Assembly (NCBI RefSeq): GCF_000382045.1
Contig: NZ_KB907453.1
Coordinates: 310,001-374,000 of the forward strand
Length of the DNA stretch: 64,000 nt
Origin: Variovorax atrisoli 110B
GTDB lineage: Bacteria > Pseudomonadota > Gammaproteobacteria > Burkholderiales > Burkholderiaceae_C
Direction of reading: 5' to 3'
The notes beneath the pieces are model-generated. The model worked only from the letters and a program-made list of their open reading frames with translations. It made no database searches and was not told the DNA's origin. Made by a program: the position numbers and the translations under genes. This document shows positions 25,776 through 34,363 of this stretch, one piece after another (the stretch's first letter is position 1; the number at the start of each line of letters is the position of its first letter).

Positions 25776-26438
25776 TCAGCGGCCGAAGAAGAACTTCGGC
25801 CCGGCCCAGTCGAGCAGCCGCCGCAGCGCCACCGACAGCGCCAGGTAGATCAGCGTGGCAACGATGAAGGCCTCGAAGGCGCGGAAGTTGCGGCTCTGGA
25901 TGAGGTTGGCCGCGTAGCTCAGTTCCTCGGTGGAGATCTGCCCGCACACCGCCGAGCCCAGCATCACGATGACGATCTGGCTCACCATCGCGGGCCATAC
26001 CTTCTTGAGCGCCGGCGGCAGCACCACGCGCAGGAACACCTGCGAGCGGCTCAGCGCCAGGCTCACTGCCGCCTCGATCTGCCCCTTGGGCGTGGCCTCG
26101 ATGCCGGCGCGGATGATCTCGGTGGAGTAGGCCCCCAGGTTCAGCACCATCGCGATCACCGAGGCCACTTCCGGCGTGAGCTTTACGCCCGCCGCCGGCA
26201 GCCCGAAGAAGATGAAGAACAGCTGCACGATGAAGGGCGTGTTGCGGATCAGCTCCACGTAGGTGCCCACGATGGCGCGCAGCCACTTCGGGCCGTCGGC
26301 GCGCGCCCACGCGCAGAAGGTGCCCACGATCATGCCCAGCACGGTGCCGACCGCGGTCAGGCCGATGGTCCATGCAACGCCCCGCAGCAGCAGCGGCCAT
26401 TCGGAGAGCACCGCGCCGAAATCAAACTCGATGTTCAT
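25776..26438 (-). CDS. Polar amino acid ABC transporter permease
   Basis: A 220-residue HisMQ-family permease with five membrane segments. The EAA loop is EAAVSLALSRSQVFLRVVLPPALKKV. It is the partner of the permease encoded at 25098. A REP-like repeat separates it from the upstream binding-protein gene, which could set the binding protein at a higher level than the permeases through partial termination or mRNA stability. Confidence 0.94.
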   Translation of the reverse strand: MNIEFDFGAVLSEWPLLLRGVAWTIGLTAVGTVLGMIVGTFCAWARADGPKWLRAIVGTYVELIRNTPFIVQLFFIFFGLPAAGVKLTPEVASVIAMVLNLGAYSTEIIRAGIEATPKGQIEAAVSLALSRSQVFLRVVLPPALKKVWPAMVSQIVIVMLGSAVCGQISTEELSYAANLIQSRNFRAFEAFIVATLIYLALSVALRRLLDWAGPKFFFGR

Positions 26439-26455
26439 AAGTCAGTCTTCCCTTC

Positions 26456-26549
26456 GTGGAACGCCGCGGAACCGGCGTTGCCGGGCCGCAGGCGTCGCCC
26501 CCGGCGAGGGGGTGTGCGCAGCGACACGAAGTGCGCGAAGCATGTGGGA
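26456..26549 (+). repeat. REP-like dispersed repeat, copy B
   Basis: The blocks GCGGAACCGGCGTTGCCGGGCCGCAGG, CGCCCCC...GGGGG, and GCGACACGAAGTGCGCGAAG occur in the order of the other copies. This is the only copy lying between two genes of one operon (binding protein and permease). Confidence 0.75.
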
Positions 26550-26557
26550 GTACTTGT

Positions 26558-27358
26558 TCAGACCGGCAGGTCGCCGGCAGCCTTGCCCAGCCACTTCTTC
26601 GACAGGGCGTCCAGCGTGCCGTCCTTCTTGGCGGCGGCGATGATCTCGTTGACCTTGGTCTTCAGCGCGGTCTCGCCCTTGGCGACGCCGACGAAGCAGG
26701 GACTGTCCTTGAGCAGCAGCTTGAACTCGGCACTGACCTTCGGGTTCTTGGCGAGCATGTCGCCCGCGACGGCGGCGCTGGTCGCGATGGTCTGCGTCTG
26801 GCCGGCCACGAAGGCGGCGATGGTCGCGTTGTTGTCCTCGAAGCGGCGGTAGTCGACGTTCGGCGGCGCCACCTTGTTCAGCTCCTGGTCTTCCATCGCG
26901 CCGCGCGTCACGGCCACGGTCTTGCCGGCCATGTCGGCGAAGCTGGTGAGCTTCATGCTCTTGGGGGCGTACACGGCCTGGAAGAAGGGCGCGTAGGCCG
27001 ACGAGAAGTCGATCACCTTCTCGCGCTCGGGGTTCTTGCCCAGCGTGGAGATCACGAGGTCGGCCTTCCTGGTCTGCAGGTACGGGATGCGGTTGGCGCT
27101 GGTCACGGGCACCAGCTCGACCTTCACGCCGAGCTTGGAGGCGATGAGCTCGGCCATCTCCACGTCGAGGCCCTGCGGCTTCATGTTCTTGTCGACCGAG
27201 CCGTAGGGCGGGTAGTCGGTGGGCACGGCGATCTTGATGGTCTTGGCCTTGAGCACGTTGTCCAGCGCGTTCTGGGCGTGCGCGGCGCCGGCCGAGGCCA
27301 GCATGGCGGCGGAAGCGAGCGCCAGGGCGATGCGGCGTTTGGAAGCAGAGAAGGTCAT
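26558..27358 (-). CDS. Amino acid ABC transporter substrate-binding protein
   Basis: A 266-residue periplasmic binding protein with a signal peptide ending AGAAHAQ. The SBP family 3 fold is marked by KIAVPTDYPPYGSVDKNMKPQGLDVEMAELIA and TRKADLVISTLGKNPEREKVIDFS. Arg and Asp residues at these sites bind the alpha-amino and carboxylate groups of amino acids, but the side-chain specificity is not predictable. The start overlaps the stop of gntR (ATGA). Confidence 0.94.
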   Translation of the reverse strand: MTFSASKRRIALALASAAMLASAGAAHAQNALDNVLKAKTIKIAVPTDYPPYGSVDKNMKPQGLDVEMAELIASKLGVKVELVPVTSANRIPYLQTRKADLVISTLGKNPEREKVIDFSSAYAPFFQAVYAPKSMKLTSFADMAGKTVAVTRGAMEDQELNKVAPPNVDYRRFEDNNATIAAFVAGQTQTIATSAAVAGDMLAKNPKVSAEFKLLLKDSPCFVGVAKGETALKTKVNEIIAAAKKDGTLDALSKKWLGKAAGDLPV

Positions 27359-28125
27359 AGCAGGGCTCCTAGGTAAGTCGAAGAATCGGAATCGGGCGGC
27401 GCGCCGGGCTTGCGGCGCCTGCCCTTGGGCGTTGCGGGGGCAGTGGCGGCGGTGTTGTGCAGCGGCGCCAGCGCGTCGCGCAGCTGCGCCAGCGGATCGG
27501 AGGGGGCCTGCACGCGCAGGGCCGACTGCACGGTGCCGATGTGCTCGGCCATCAGCGCCTCGGCGGCGGCGTGGTCGCCGCGCTCCAGCGCCGCGACGAT
27601 GCGCACGTGGTCCTCGCAGGACTGCACCGCGTCGTGCGTGGACTGGTAGAGCATCGCGATCAGGGTGGTGCGCGCCGTGTAGTCGCGCAGCGTGTCGGCC
27701 AGCAGCGTGTTGCCCAGGCACTCGGCCAGGCAGACGTGGAAATCGCCCAGCAGGAAGCTGCGGTTGCCGACGTCGCTCTCTTTCAGTGCGGCCTTTTCAC
27801 GCTGCAGGTGCGCCTTGAGCTGGCGCAGGGCGGTCTTCTCGATCTTGCCCACGCTGCGGATGAGCCCCAGCTCGATCACGCGCCGCGCCTCGAAGGCCTC
27901 GCGCGCCTCGTCCTGCGAAGGCTCGATGACGAACCAGCCGCGCCGCGCGCTCACGGTGACGATGCCGCGCGCCGCCAGCCGCGTGAGCGCCTCGCGCACG
28001 ATGGTGCGGCTGCAGTCGAACAGCATCGCCAGCTGCTGCTCGCCCAGGCGAGAGCCCGGCGCGAGCTTCTGCGCCATCACCGCCTCGACGATGCGTGCAC
28101 TGATTTCGGATGCGGAGATGGCCAT
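27355..28125 (-). CDS. GntR family transcriptional regulator (FCD domain)
   Basis: A 256-residue regulator. The N-terminal winged helix has VEAVMAQKLAPGSRLGEQQLAMLFDCSRTIVREALTRL, and the C-terminal all-helical FCD ligand domain has a metal-site style FHVCLAECLGN and EDHVRIVAALERGD. It is the first gene of the amino acid uptake operon, so it is probably a local repressor or activator responding to the transported compound. I chose MAISASEIS as start. A perfect inverted repeat lies from 28131 to 28165, immediately before it. The last 40 residues are Pro/Arg-rich. Confidence 0.92.
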   Translation of the reverse strand: MAISASEISARIVEAVMAQKLAPGSRLGEQQLAMLFDCSRTIVREALTRLAARGIVTVSARRGWFVIEPSQDEAREAFEARRVIELGLIRSVGKIEKTALRQLKAHLQREKAALKESDVGNRSFLLGDFHVCLAECLGNTLLADTLRDYTARTTLIAMLYQSTHDAVQSCEDHVRIVAALERGDHAAAEALMAEHIGTVQSALRVQAPSDPLAQLRDALAPLHNTAATAPATPKGRRRKPGAPPDSDSSTYLGALL

Positions 28126-28130
28126 ATGCC

Positions 28131-28165
28131 TGCATACCAGCAGCTTCTGTGCCAACTGGTATGCA
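28131..28165 (-). promoter_or_regulatory. Inverted repeat operator in front of gntR
   Basis: TGCATACCAG (28131-28140) and CTGGTATGCA (28156-28165) are perfect reverse complements with 15 bp between them. The pair ends five bases before the chosen gntR start. It is the likely GntR binding site for autoregulation of the transport operon. Confidence 0.7.
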
Positions 28166-28224
28166 AGATTTGCGCACCTGAATGGAGCATGCCTCCGGTC
28201 GGGAGGCCGGCGCGGTGCGCCGAT

Positions 28225-29565
28225 TCAGTGCCGGGGGCGCCCCAGCGCGCTGGCAGGCAGTGCCACAAGCATGAGCAATGCCGAGAGCACCAGCGCCCCG
28301 CTCAGCACGTAGAGGCTGGCGGTGAAGCCGCCCGTGAGCTGCTTGAGCCAGCCCACCATCATCGGCGCCACCAGCCCCGCGCTGCCGCCGATGGTGCTGA
28401 TGAGCGCAATGCCCGCGGCCGCTGCGCTCTTCGACATGAAGTTGCCCGGCACAGCCCACAGCACGGTGAACGCCGCCGAGATGCCCATGGCCGCCAGCGC
28501 GAGGCAGAGCACGGCGGCGATCGCGTCGTGCATGAAGAACGTGGTCAGCGCCAGCCCGGCCGCACCCGCGACCGCGCTGAGCGCGAAGTGCCAGCGCCGC
28601 TCCTTGCTGCGGTCGGAGTGCCGGCCCACCACGATGTTGGCCGCGATGCCCGCCATCGCCGGGATCACCGAATAGAAGCCGATCTGCAGCACGCTCAGCC
28701 CCATCGACTTGAGGATCGTGGGCTGCCAGAACGACAGCGCGTAGATGCCCAGGATGATGAGGAACGACATGAAGCCGATCAGCCAGACCCGGCCGTCGCG
28801 CATCGCCGCGCCGAAGGTGTGGCGCTCGGCGGCGCCGTGCGCGGCCTGGTCTTCGGCCAGCAGGCGGGCCACGCGCTGCTTCTCGGCGGCGCTGAGCCAG
28901 GCCGCCTGCGCCGGACTGTTCGACAGCCAGCAGAAGGCCGCGATGCCCAGCAGCACGCTCGGCAGCCCCTCCAGCAGGAAGAGCCACTGCCAGCCGCGCA
29001 GCGACAGCGCGCCGTCGAGGTACGTCATCGTGAGCCCCGCGATCGGTCCGGCCACGATGGGTGCCGCGCCGAAGGCCATGAAGAAGAGGGCCGTGGCCTG
29101 CGCGCGGCGGTGCGAAGGGAACCACAGCGTCAGGTAGAACAGCACGCCCGGCGCGAAGCCGGCCTCGAACACGCCGATGAGAAAGCGCAGCACGTAGAAC
29201 TGCGCGGGCGTGGTCGCGAACATCATCGCCGCCGAGGCCAGCCCCCACAGGCCCATGATGCGCAGCAGCGTGGCGCGCACGCCGATCTTCGCGAGCATCA
29301 GGTTGCTCGGAATCTCGAACACCGCGTAGCCGATGAAGAAGATGCCGGCGCCCAGGCCGAACACCGCGTCGCTGAAGCCGAGCTGCTCCTTCATCTGCAG
29401 CTGTGCGTAGCCCACGTTGGTGCGGTCCAGGTAGTTCAGCACGTAGCAGGCGCACAGCAGCGGCATCAGGCGCCAGGTGATCCTGCGGAAGAGGGCGGCG
29501 TCCTCGCGCGCATCGGCGTCCGCCTGGGATTGCGCTTGCGCCCCGGCCAGGGTGGCTGTGTTCAT
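28225..29565 (-). CDS. MFS transporter, anion:cation symporter family
   Basis: A 446-residue 12-helix transporter of the ACS family (phthalate, tartrate, glucarate-type). The first helix region RRITWRLMPLLCACYVLNYLDRTNVGYAQ is a strong ACS signature, and the A-motif between helices 2 and 3 reads PSNLMLAKIGVRATLLRIMG. It probably imports an organic acid that the MBL-fold hydrolase and SDR encoded upstream process. It begins 30 bp after the hydrolase gene and seems to be last in that operon. Confidence 0.92.
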   Translation of the reverse strand: MNTATLAGAQAQSQADADAREDAALFRRITWRLMPLLCACYVLNYLDRTNVGYAQLQMKEQLGFSDAVFGLGAGIFFIGYAVFEIPSNLMLAKIGVRATLLRIMGLWGLASAAMMFATTPAQFYVLRFLIGVFEAGFAPGVLFYLTLWFPSHRRAQATALFFMAFGAAPIVAGPIAGLTMTYLDGALSLRGWQWLFLLEGLPSVLLGIAAFCWLSNSPAQAAWLSAAEKQRVARLLAEDQAAHGAAERHTFGAAMRDGRVWLIGFMSFLIILGIYALSFWQPTILKSMGLSVLQIGFYSVIPAMAGIAANIVVGRHSDRSKERRWHFALSAVAGAAGLALTTFFMHDAIAAVLCLALAAMGISAAFTVLWAVPGNFMSKSAAAAGIALISTIGGSAGLVAPMMVGWLKQLTGGFTASLYVLSGALVLSALLMLVALPASALGRPRH

Positions 29566-29595
29566 CGTCTGTCTCCTCGTTGTCGAATCGTTCGG

Positions 29596-30669
29596 TCAGG
29601 CCTTCACCGGCGTTCCGAAGCTGGTCTCGCCCCAGAGGAAGCTGGCTGGCGCCCCCGGAAAGAGCCAGTGCGGCGTGCATTCGGCCGACGGCACCACGTT
29701 GCTGAAGCCGTGCGCTGCCGAGCTGCCTGCAAGCGTCTTCTCCAGCACCATCGACAGGTACTGGTCGTTGCTGCTTTCCTGCGTGTTGCCGTTGAGGATC
29801 ACCTCCGCGCCGGTGGCCTGCGCGTAGCGGCGGATGCCGTTGTGCCGCGACCGCAGCGGCGCCCAGCTGTCGGCCGCCACGCCGTTCTCGCTGCTCACCC
29901 GCAGGCCGTCGCCCGTGCGGTAGACCAGAGAATGGTTGCCTTCGGTATGGCCCGGCGTGTGCACCAGCGCCAGACCGCGGCCGAGCTGGATGCTGCCGTC
30001 GAAAGCGACGATTCTTTCGGCCGGGATGCCGTCGAGCCCGTGCGGGCAGTACCACTCGGCCTGCACCGGCATCAGGCCCTGCACGCTCGCGAGCTCCTGG
30101 CGATGCACCAGCAGCCTGGCGTTGGGCAGCAGGCCCGGCGTGGCGCCGCTGCCCAGCCACCGGCGCAGGTCCTGCGTGTGCAGGTGGTCGTAGGTGATGT
30201 AGTCGACCTGTTCCGGCGCGATGCCGCAGCTCGCCAGCGCCTGCGGCACGGTCCGGTAGACCGGCGCGATCGCCTTGTGCAGGAACTTCGGCGTCTGCTC
30301 GGCCAGGCGCTTGAAGTAGGGCGTCTCGTTGCCGGCCTCGAAGTCCGCCGGCGTGAACAGCAGCGTGCGCAGCCGGCCCTCGAAGTCGTCGTACTGGACG
30401 ACCACCGTGCGCGCCAGCAGATGCACCATGTGCGGCTTGATCAGCTGCTGCGAATAGACGCCCGTGAAGGCGAACCACGCCGGGTACGGAATGCGCAGCA
30501 GGTCGAAGCTGCGCGCGAAGCGCACCGGCGGCGCGTCGAGCAGGCGCTCGCGCAGGCCTTCGGCGGCGCGGCGGATGGCGCGCAGGCGGTCCTGCGGCAT
30601 GGCAGCGTCGCGCGCGCCGTCGAAATCCGCCAGCTGTGCGAAGCCCGAGGGTTCGGGGTCTCTGGTCAT
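29596..30669 (-). CDS. MBL-fold metallo-hydrolase
   Basis: A 357-residue hydrolase. The metal-binding residues of the beta-lactamase fold appear as YDHLHTQDL (a variant of HxHxDH) and VHTPGHTEGNH. The last acid and histidine are less clear. The long N-terminal region before the fold (about 1-130) is unusual. Possible roles are lactone or ester hydrolysis in the catabolic operon that includes a dehydrogenase and transporter. The gene starts 50 bp after the SDR stop. Confidence 0.85.
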   Translation of the reverse strand: MTRDPEPSGFAQLADFDGARDAAMPQDRLRAIRRAAEGLRERLLDAPPVRFARSFDLLRIPYPAWFAFTGVYSQQLIKPHMVHLLARTVVVQYDDFEGRLRTLLFTPADFEAGNETPYFKRLAEQTPKFLHKAIAPVYRTVPQALASCGIAPEQVDYITYDHLHTQDLRRWLGSGATPGLLPNARLLVHRQELASVQGLMPVQAEWYCPHGLDGIPAERIVAFDGSIQLGRGLALVHTPGHTEGNHSLVYRTGDGLRVSSENGVAADSWAPLRSRHNGIRRYAQATGAEVILNGNTQESSNDQYLSMVLEKTLAGSSAAHGFSNVVPSAECTPHWLFPGAPASFLWGETSFGTPVKA

Positions 30670-30719
30670 GGGGTCTCCTTGTCAGCCTTCGAGGGAAGCG
30701 AAGCGAAATGAGCGGGCGC

Positions 30720-31493
30720 TCAGTACGTCGAGCGCCCGCCCGAGATGTCGAACACCGCGCCGGTGCTGAAGGAACAGTCGTCCGACGCGAGCCATGCCGC
30801 CATGGCGGCCACCTCGTCGACCTCGACGAAGCGCGCCATCGGCACGCGCGAGAGCAGGGCGGTGCGCAGCTGCTCGCGGTGTTCGGCCGGAACGGCGGCG
30901 AACACCTCGGTGTCTGCCGCCGAGGGCGTGATGCAGTTCACCAGCACGCCGGACGAGGCCAGTTCCTTGCCCAGCGACTTGGTGAGCGCGATGAGACCGG
31001 CCTTCGAGGCGGAGTACGCGGCGTTGAAGCCGTTGCCCTCCTTGCCTGCGACCGAGGCGATGTTGACGATGCGGCCGCGCCGCTGCGCGAGCATCGCCGG
31101 TGCCACTGCCCGGCAGCACAGCCATGCCCCCGTGAGGTTGACGTCGAGCACGTTGCGCCACTGCGCGGGCGTGTGCTCCCAGGCCGGCACCGTCGGCCCC
31201 AGCACCCCGGCGTTGTTGACGAGGACGTCGATGCCGCCGAAGCGCTCCTGCGACTGCGCGGCCGCGCGGGCGATCTGGTCTTCCTCACGCACGTCGACGA
31301 CCGCCGACGCGGCTTTGCCGAACGGCGCGAGCGTCTCCATGGCATGGGCGAGCGCCAGCGCGTCGAGGTCCCACAGCGCGACGCTTGCACCGGCCGCGAG
31401 GTAGCGCCGCGCGATCGCCAGCCCGATGCCGCGCGCGCCGCCGGTCACGATGGCATGCCGGCCCGCGAGCGCATCGCCGCGCAGCGCGTTCAT
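30720..31493 (-). CDS. Short-chain dehydrogenase/reductase (FabG-like)
   Basis: A 257-residue NAD(P)-dependent oxidoreductase. The cofactor motif TGGARGIG is at 18-25, NNAG follows in VLVNNAGVLGP, and the catalytic triad shows as NIASVAG (Ser) and YSASK (Tyr, Lys). Asp in ALWDLD suggests a preference for NAD. The start overlaps the stop of the NTF2-like gene (ATGA). It is probably an alcohol or hydroxyacid dehydrogenase in the operon. Confidence 0.92.
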   Translation of the reverse strand: MNALRGDALAGRHAIVTGGARGIGLAIARRYLAAGASVALWDLDALALAHAMETLAPFGKAASAVVDVREEDQIARAAAQSQERFGGIDVLVNNAGVLGPTVPAWEHTPAQWRNVLDVNLTGAWLCCRAVAPAMLAQRRGRIVNIASVAGKEGNGFNAAYSASKAGLIALTKSLGKELASSGVLVNCITPSAADTEVFAAVPAEHREQLRTALLSRVPMARFVEVDEVAAMAAWLASDDCSFSTGAVFDISGGRSTY

Positions 31494-32017
31494 GCCGTGG
31501 CCGTCTCTGCTGCCGCTGCCGCGCGTGCGGCGGCCGGCTGGCCCAGAAGCCCGCCCACCAGTGCGCCGACCTGCTCCGCCGGCACGCCCGCCAGCAGCTG
31601 CCGCAGCATCGTGAGCGTGTCGAAGTACACGCGCTCGCACACCAGCCGGTCGCCCTCGAAGATGAAGAAGGCGTTCATGCGGCAGCGGAAGCTGTTGCCG
31701 GTGGGAGGCAGGCCCTTGAGCGGCCCCTTGTGCGTGCCCAGCAGCCAGAACTCGACGATCACCGAGTCGTCGGCGTGGCGCAGCTGGATGATCTCGTGGC
31801 GCTGGTCGGGAAAGGCGCGGCGCGTGTCGATGTAGTACTGGCGCACCTGGGCGATGCCGTCGTGCACCTCGCCGCTGGGAACCAGCTCGTAGTGCGGATG
31901 CGGGAAGGTGCCGAGCACGGCGTCGAAGTCCTGCCGGGTCTCGTCGGCGAAGTGGTCGAGCACGAGGCGCTCGCGGCGGGCCTGGAGTTCGGTGCGTGGG
32001 GTGTCGTCTTTGCTCAT
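31490..32017 (-). CDS. NTF2/SnoaL-fold protein
   Basis: A 175-residue protein of the nuclear transport factor 2 cone fold, as found in polyketide cyclases and ester cyclases. Recognisable are FPHPHYELVPSGEVHDGIAQVRQYY and SFRCRMNAFFIFEGDRLVCERVYFD. Such proteins isomerise or hydrate small ring compounds, or have no catalytic role. It is first in the SDR/MBL/MFS operon and diverges from the Crp/Fnr gene. The C-terminal end is Ala-rich. Confidence 0.82.
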   Translation of the reverse strand: MSKDDTPRTELQARRERLVLDHFADETRQDFDAVLGTFPHPHYELVPSGEVHDGIAQVRQYYIDTRRAFPDQRHEIIQLRHADDSVIVEFWLLGTHKGPLKGLPPTGNSFRCRMNAFFIFEGDRLVCERVYFDTLTMLRQLLAGVPAEQVGALVGGLLGQPAAARAAAAAETATA

Positions 32018-32158
32018 CGGGTGTGCTCCATGTGACAGGAATGGCTGCTGACATCGGGTTGGCGCGAATGCGCCGGCCCGGGCTCGCTGCGTACTATCGG
32101 CACGCCCCTGAAACAAGACTGTCCGGTGTTGGCAATCGACGCTACGGACAAACCCGCG

Positions 32159-32890
32159 ATGCCACGCACGCTCCCTTCATCCTCCGACACGGCCCCGGAC
32201 GCGCAGCCATCGCCGGTGCACAACGGCGACATGCGACTGGCCGAGGACGTGCAGCGGCGGCTGCTCGAAGTGGCGCACCGGCGTACGCTGGCGCGCGGCG
32301 AATCGCTCTTCCACAAGGGCTCGTCGCCGGACGCTCTATTCGGCGTGGTGGCCGGCTCGCTGCGCGTGAGCGTGGTGGCGCCGGGCGGGCGCGAGGCGGT
32401 GATCGCAATGCTCGAACCCGGCCACTGGTTCGGCGAGGTGTCGCTGCTGGTGGGGCGCGAGCGCGTCTACGACACCTGCGCGGTCGACACCACCGAGATG
32501 GCGGTGGTCGCGGCGGCGGACTTCCATCGGCTGGTGGCCGAGCATCCCGACGTGCACATGGCCTTCACCCGGCTGGTGTGCCTGCGGCTGCGCCAGGCGC
32601 TGGCGTGGATCGACGACGTGATCCTGATGCCGCTGCCGGTGCGGCTCGCGCACCGCCTGCTCACGCTGGACGCGCGCGCGGAGGGCGCGGATGAGGGCAC
32701 GGGCAAGGGCGGCGGCGCGCTGCTGGGCGTGTCGCAGGAAGACCTGTCGTTCATGCTCGGCGTGTCGCGCCAGAGCGTGAACCGGCAGCTCAAGCTGTGG
32801 GAGGAGGACGGCACGCTGCGCGTGCGCTACCGCGCGATCGAGCTGCTGGACCGCGCACGGCTCGAGCGGCACGCGGCCACGCCGCCCTGA
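32159..32890 (+). CDS. Crp/Fnr family transcriptional regulator
   Basis: A 243-residue regulator with an N-terminal cyclic-nucleotide-binding-type beta roll (LARGESLFHKGSSPDALFGVVAGSLRVS, LEPGHWFGEVSLL) and a C-terminal winged helix (SQEDLSFMLGVSRQSVNRQLKLWEEDG). There are no iron-sulfur cysteines, so it is not an oxygen-sensing Fnr. The Arg-Ser pair that binds cAMP in Crp is not present, so the ligand is unknown. An in-frame GTG at 32126 is an alternative start. Divergent from the NTF2-fold gene, whose operon it may control. Confidence 0.9.
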   Translation: MPRTLPSSSDTAPDAQPSPVHNGDMRLAEDVQRRLLEVAHRRTLARGESLFHKGSSPDALFGVVAGSLRVSVVAPGGREAVIAMLEPGHWFGEVSLLVGRERVYDTCAVDTTEMAVVAAADFHRLVAEHPDVHMAFTRLVCLRLRQALAWIDDVILMPLPVRLAHRLLTLDARAEGADEGTGKGGGALLGVSQEDLSFMLGVSRQSVNRQLKLWEEDGTLRVRYRAIELLDRARLERHAATPP

Positions 32891-32908
32891 GCGGCGTTCT
32901 GCGCGGGA

Positions 32909-33877
32909 TCAGTCCATCCGCGCGCCGGATGCCTTCACTGCCTTCTCCCAGCGCGGTGTTTCCGTCGCGAGGAAGCGCGCGAAATCCTCGCTGCCAAGGA
33001 AGGCCGGGTCGGCGCCCTGGCTCACCATGCGTTCGCGCACTTCGGGGTTGCTGAGCACCTGCCTGAAGGCGTCGCTCAGCTTGGCGACCACGTCTTTCGG
33101 CGTGTCCTTCGGCGCGAGGAAGCCGTAGAAGCCCACCACCTCGAAGCCCTTGACGCCCGACTCGATCACGGTCGGGATGTCGGGCAGGGCGGGGTTGCGC
33201 TCGCGGCTGGTCACGGCCAGGGCGCGCACCTTGCCCTGCTTGTGGTAGTTGGCCGCCTGCGGGATCGACTCGGCCATGAACTGGACCTGCCCGCCCATCA
33301 GGTCGGTGAAGGCCGGGGCGCTGCCTCGGTAGGGGATGTGCACCATGAAGATGCCGGTGGCGGTCTTGAACATCTCCGGCACCAGGTGGCTGATGCCGCC
33401 GTTGCCGGCCGAGCCGTAGTTGACCTGGCCGGGCCGCGCCTTGGCGTAGTCGATGAACTGCTTCAGGTTCTGCACCGGCAGCTTGGGCGTGACCAAGAGG
33501 GCCAGCGGCTGCATCGCGGTGCGCGCGATGGGCACGAAGTCGCGCTGCGTGTTGTAGGGCAGCTTGCTGTAGAGCGCGCCGTTGATCACCGCCACGCCCG
33601 TATTGGCCAGCATCAGCGTGTAGCCGTCGGCCGGGCTCTTGGCGACCGCGTCGGCACCCACCGAGCCGCCCGCGCCGGGCTTGTAGTCGACGATCAGCGG
33701 CTGGCCCAGCACGGCCTGCAGCTTGTCGGTCAGCAGGCGCGCATGCTGGTCGAGGGGGCCGCCGGCGGGAAAGCCGATGACGATCTTGATCGGCTTGTCG
33801 GGAAAGGCGGCCATCGCCGCCGTGGCGCCGAGGCCGAGGGAAAGGACCGCGAGTGCGGTCCGGATGGGCTTGTTCAT
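32909..33877 (-). CDS. Bug-family tripartite tricarboxylate transporter substrate-binding protein
   Basis: A 322-residue periplasmic binding protein with a Sec signal peptide ending near TAAMAAFP. FPDKPIKIVIGFPAGGPLDQHARL is the Bug start motif, and VDYKPGAGGSVGADAVAKSPADGYTLMLAN is the ligand loop. Bug proteins bind carboxylates or aromatic acids. No TctA or TctB membrane gene is adjacent, as is common in the Burkholderiales. Convergent with the Crp/Fnr gene. Confidence 0.94.
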   Translation of the reverse strand: MNKPIRTALAVLSLGLGATAAMAAFPDKPIKIVIGFPAGGPLDQHARLLTDKLQAVLGQPLIVDYKPGAGGSVGADAVAKSPADGYTLMLANTGVAVINGALYSKLPYNTQRDFVPIARTAMQPLALLVTPKLPVQNLKQFIDYAKARPGQVNYGSAGNGGISHLVPEMFKTATGIFMVHIPYRGSAPAFTDLMGGQVQFMAESIPQAANYHKQGKVRALAVTSRERNPALPDIPTVIESGVKGFEVVGFYGFLAPKDTPKDVVAKLSDAFRQVLSNPEVRERMVSQGADPAFLGSEDFARFLATETPRWEKAVKASGARMD

Positions 33878-33922
33878 GATCCGTCTCCTGTTTTTGTGAG
33901 GAGACGATCATAGGCAGACCGC

Positions 33923-34363
33923 TCAGCCGGCCAGCGTGGCCTTCAGCGTGATCTCGGGCACGCTCGCCAGCGCCTTCGACAGCGGGCAGCCGGCCTTGGC
34001 GGCGGCCGCGATCTGCTGGAACTTCGCCTCGTCGAGGTTGGGCACGCTGGCGTCTAGTTCGAGCGCGATGCGGTCGATCTTGAAGCCGTCGCCGTCCTTG
34101 GCCAGCCGCACGGCCGCGCGGGTGTCGATCTTCGTGGCCGCCAGGCCTTCCCGCTCCAGCGCGAAGGCGAAGGCCATCGTGAAGCAGGCGGCATGCGCGG
34201 CGCCGACGATTTCCTCGGGGTTGGTGCCGCGCTTGTCGTCCTCGAAGCGGCTGGCGAAGCCGTAGGGGTAGTCCTTGAGGGCGCCGGTCTCGGTGCTGAC
34301 CAGGCCCTTGCCGGTCTTGCCGGCGCCTTCCCAGTGAACGCTCGCGTGCTTTTCTGCTGCCAT
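33923..34363 (-). CDS. OsmC family protein
   Basis: A 146-residue OsmC/Ohr-fold peroxidase. The two redox cysteines are present in AAHAACFTMAFA and AAAKAGCPLSKAL. It reduces organic hydroperoxides with thiol help. EKHASVHWEGAGKTGKG at the N-terminus matches the OsmC branch and not Ohr. It follows a 254-bp divergent spacer shared with the ligase gene. Confidence 0.93.
   Translation of the reverse strand: MAAEKHASVHWEGAGKTGKGLVSTETGALKDYPYGFASRFEDDKRGTNPEEIVGAAHAACFTMAFAFALEREGLAATKIDTRAAVRLAKDGDGFKIDRIALELDASVPNLDEAKFQQIAAAAKAGCPLSKALASVPEITLKATLAG

Noticed and set aside
27457-30711. A 1084-codon open frame antisense to gntR, the MFS and the MBL genes
   Set aside because: High GC lowers stop frequency; the product is His/Arg/Gln-rich without domains, and the minus-strand genes have clear families.
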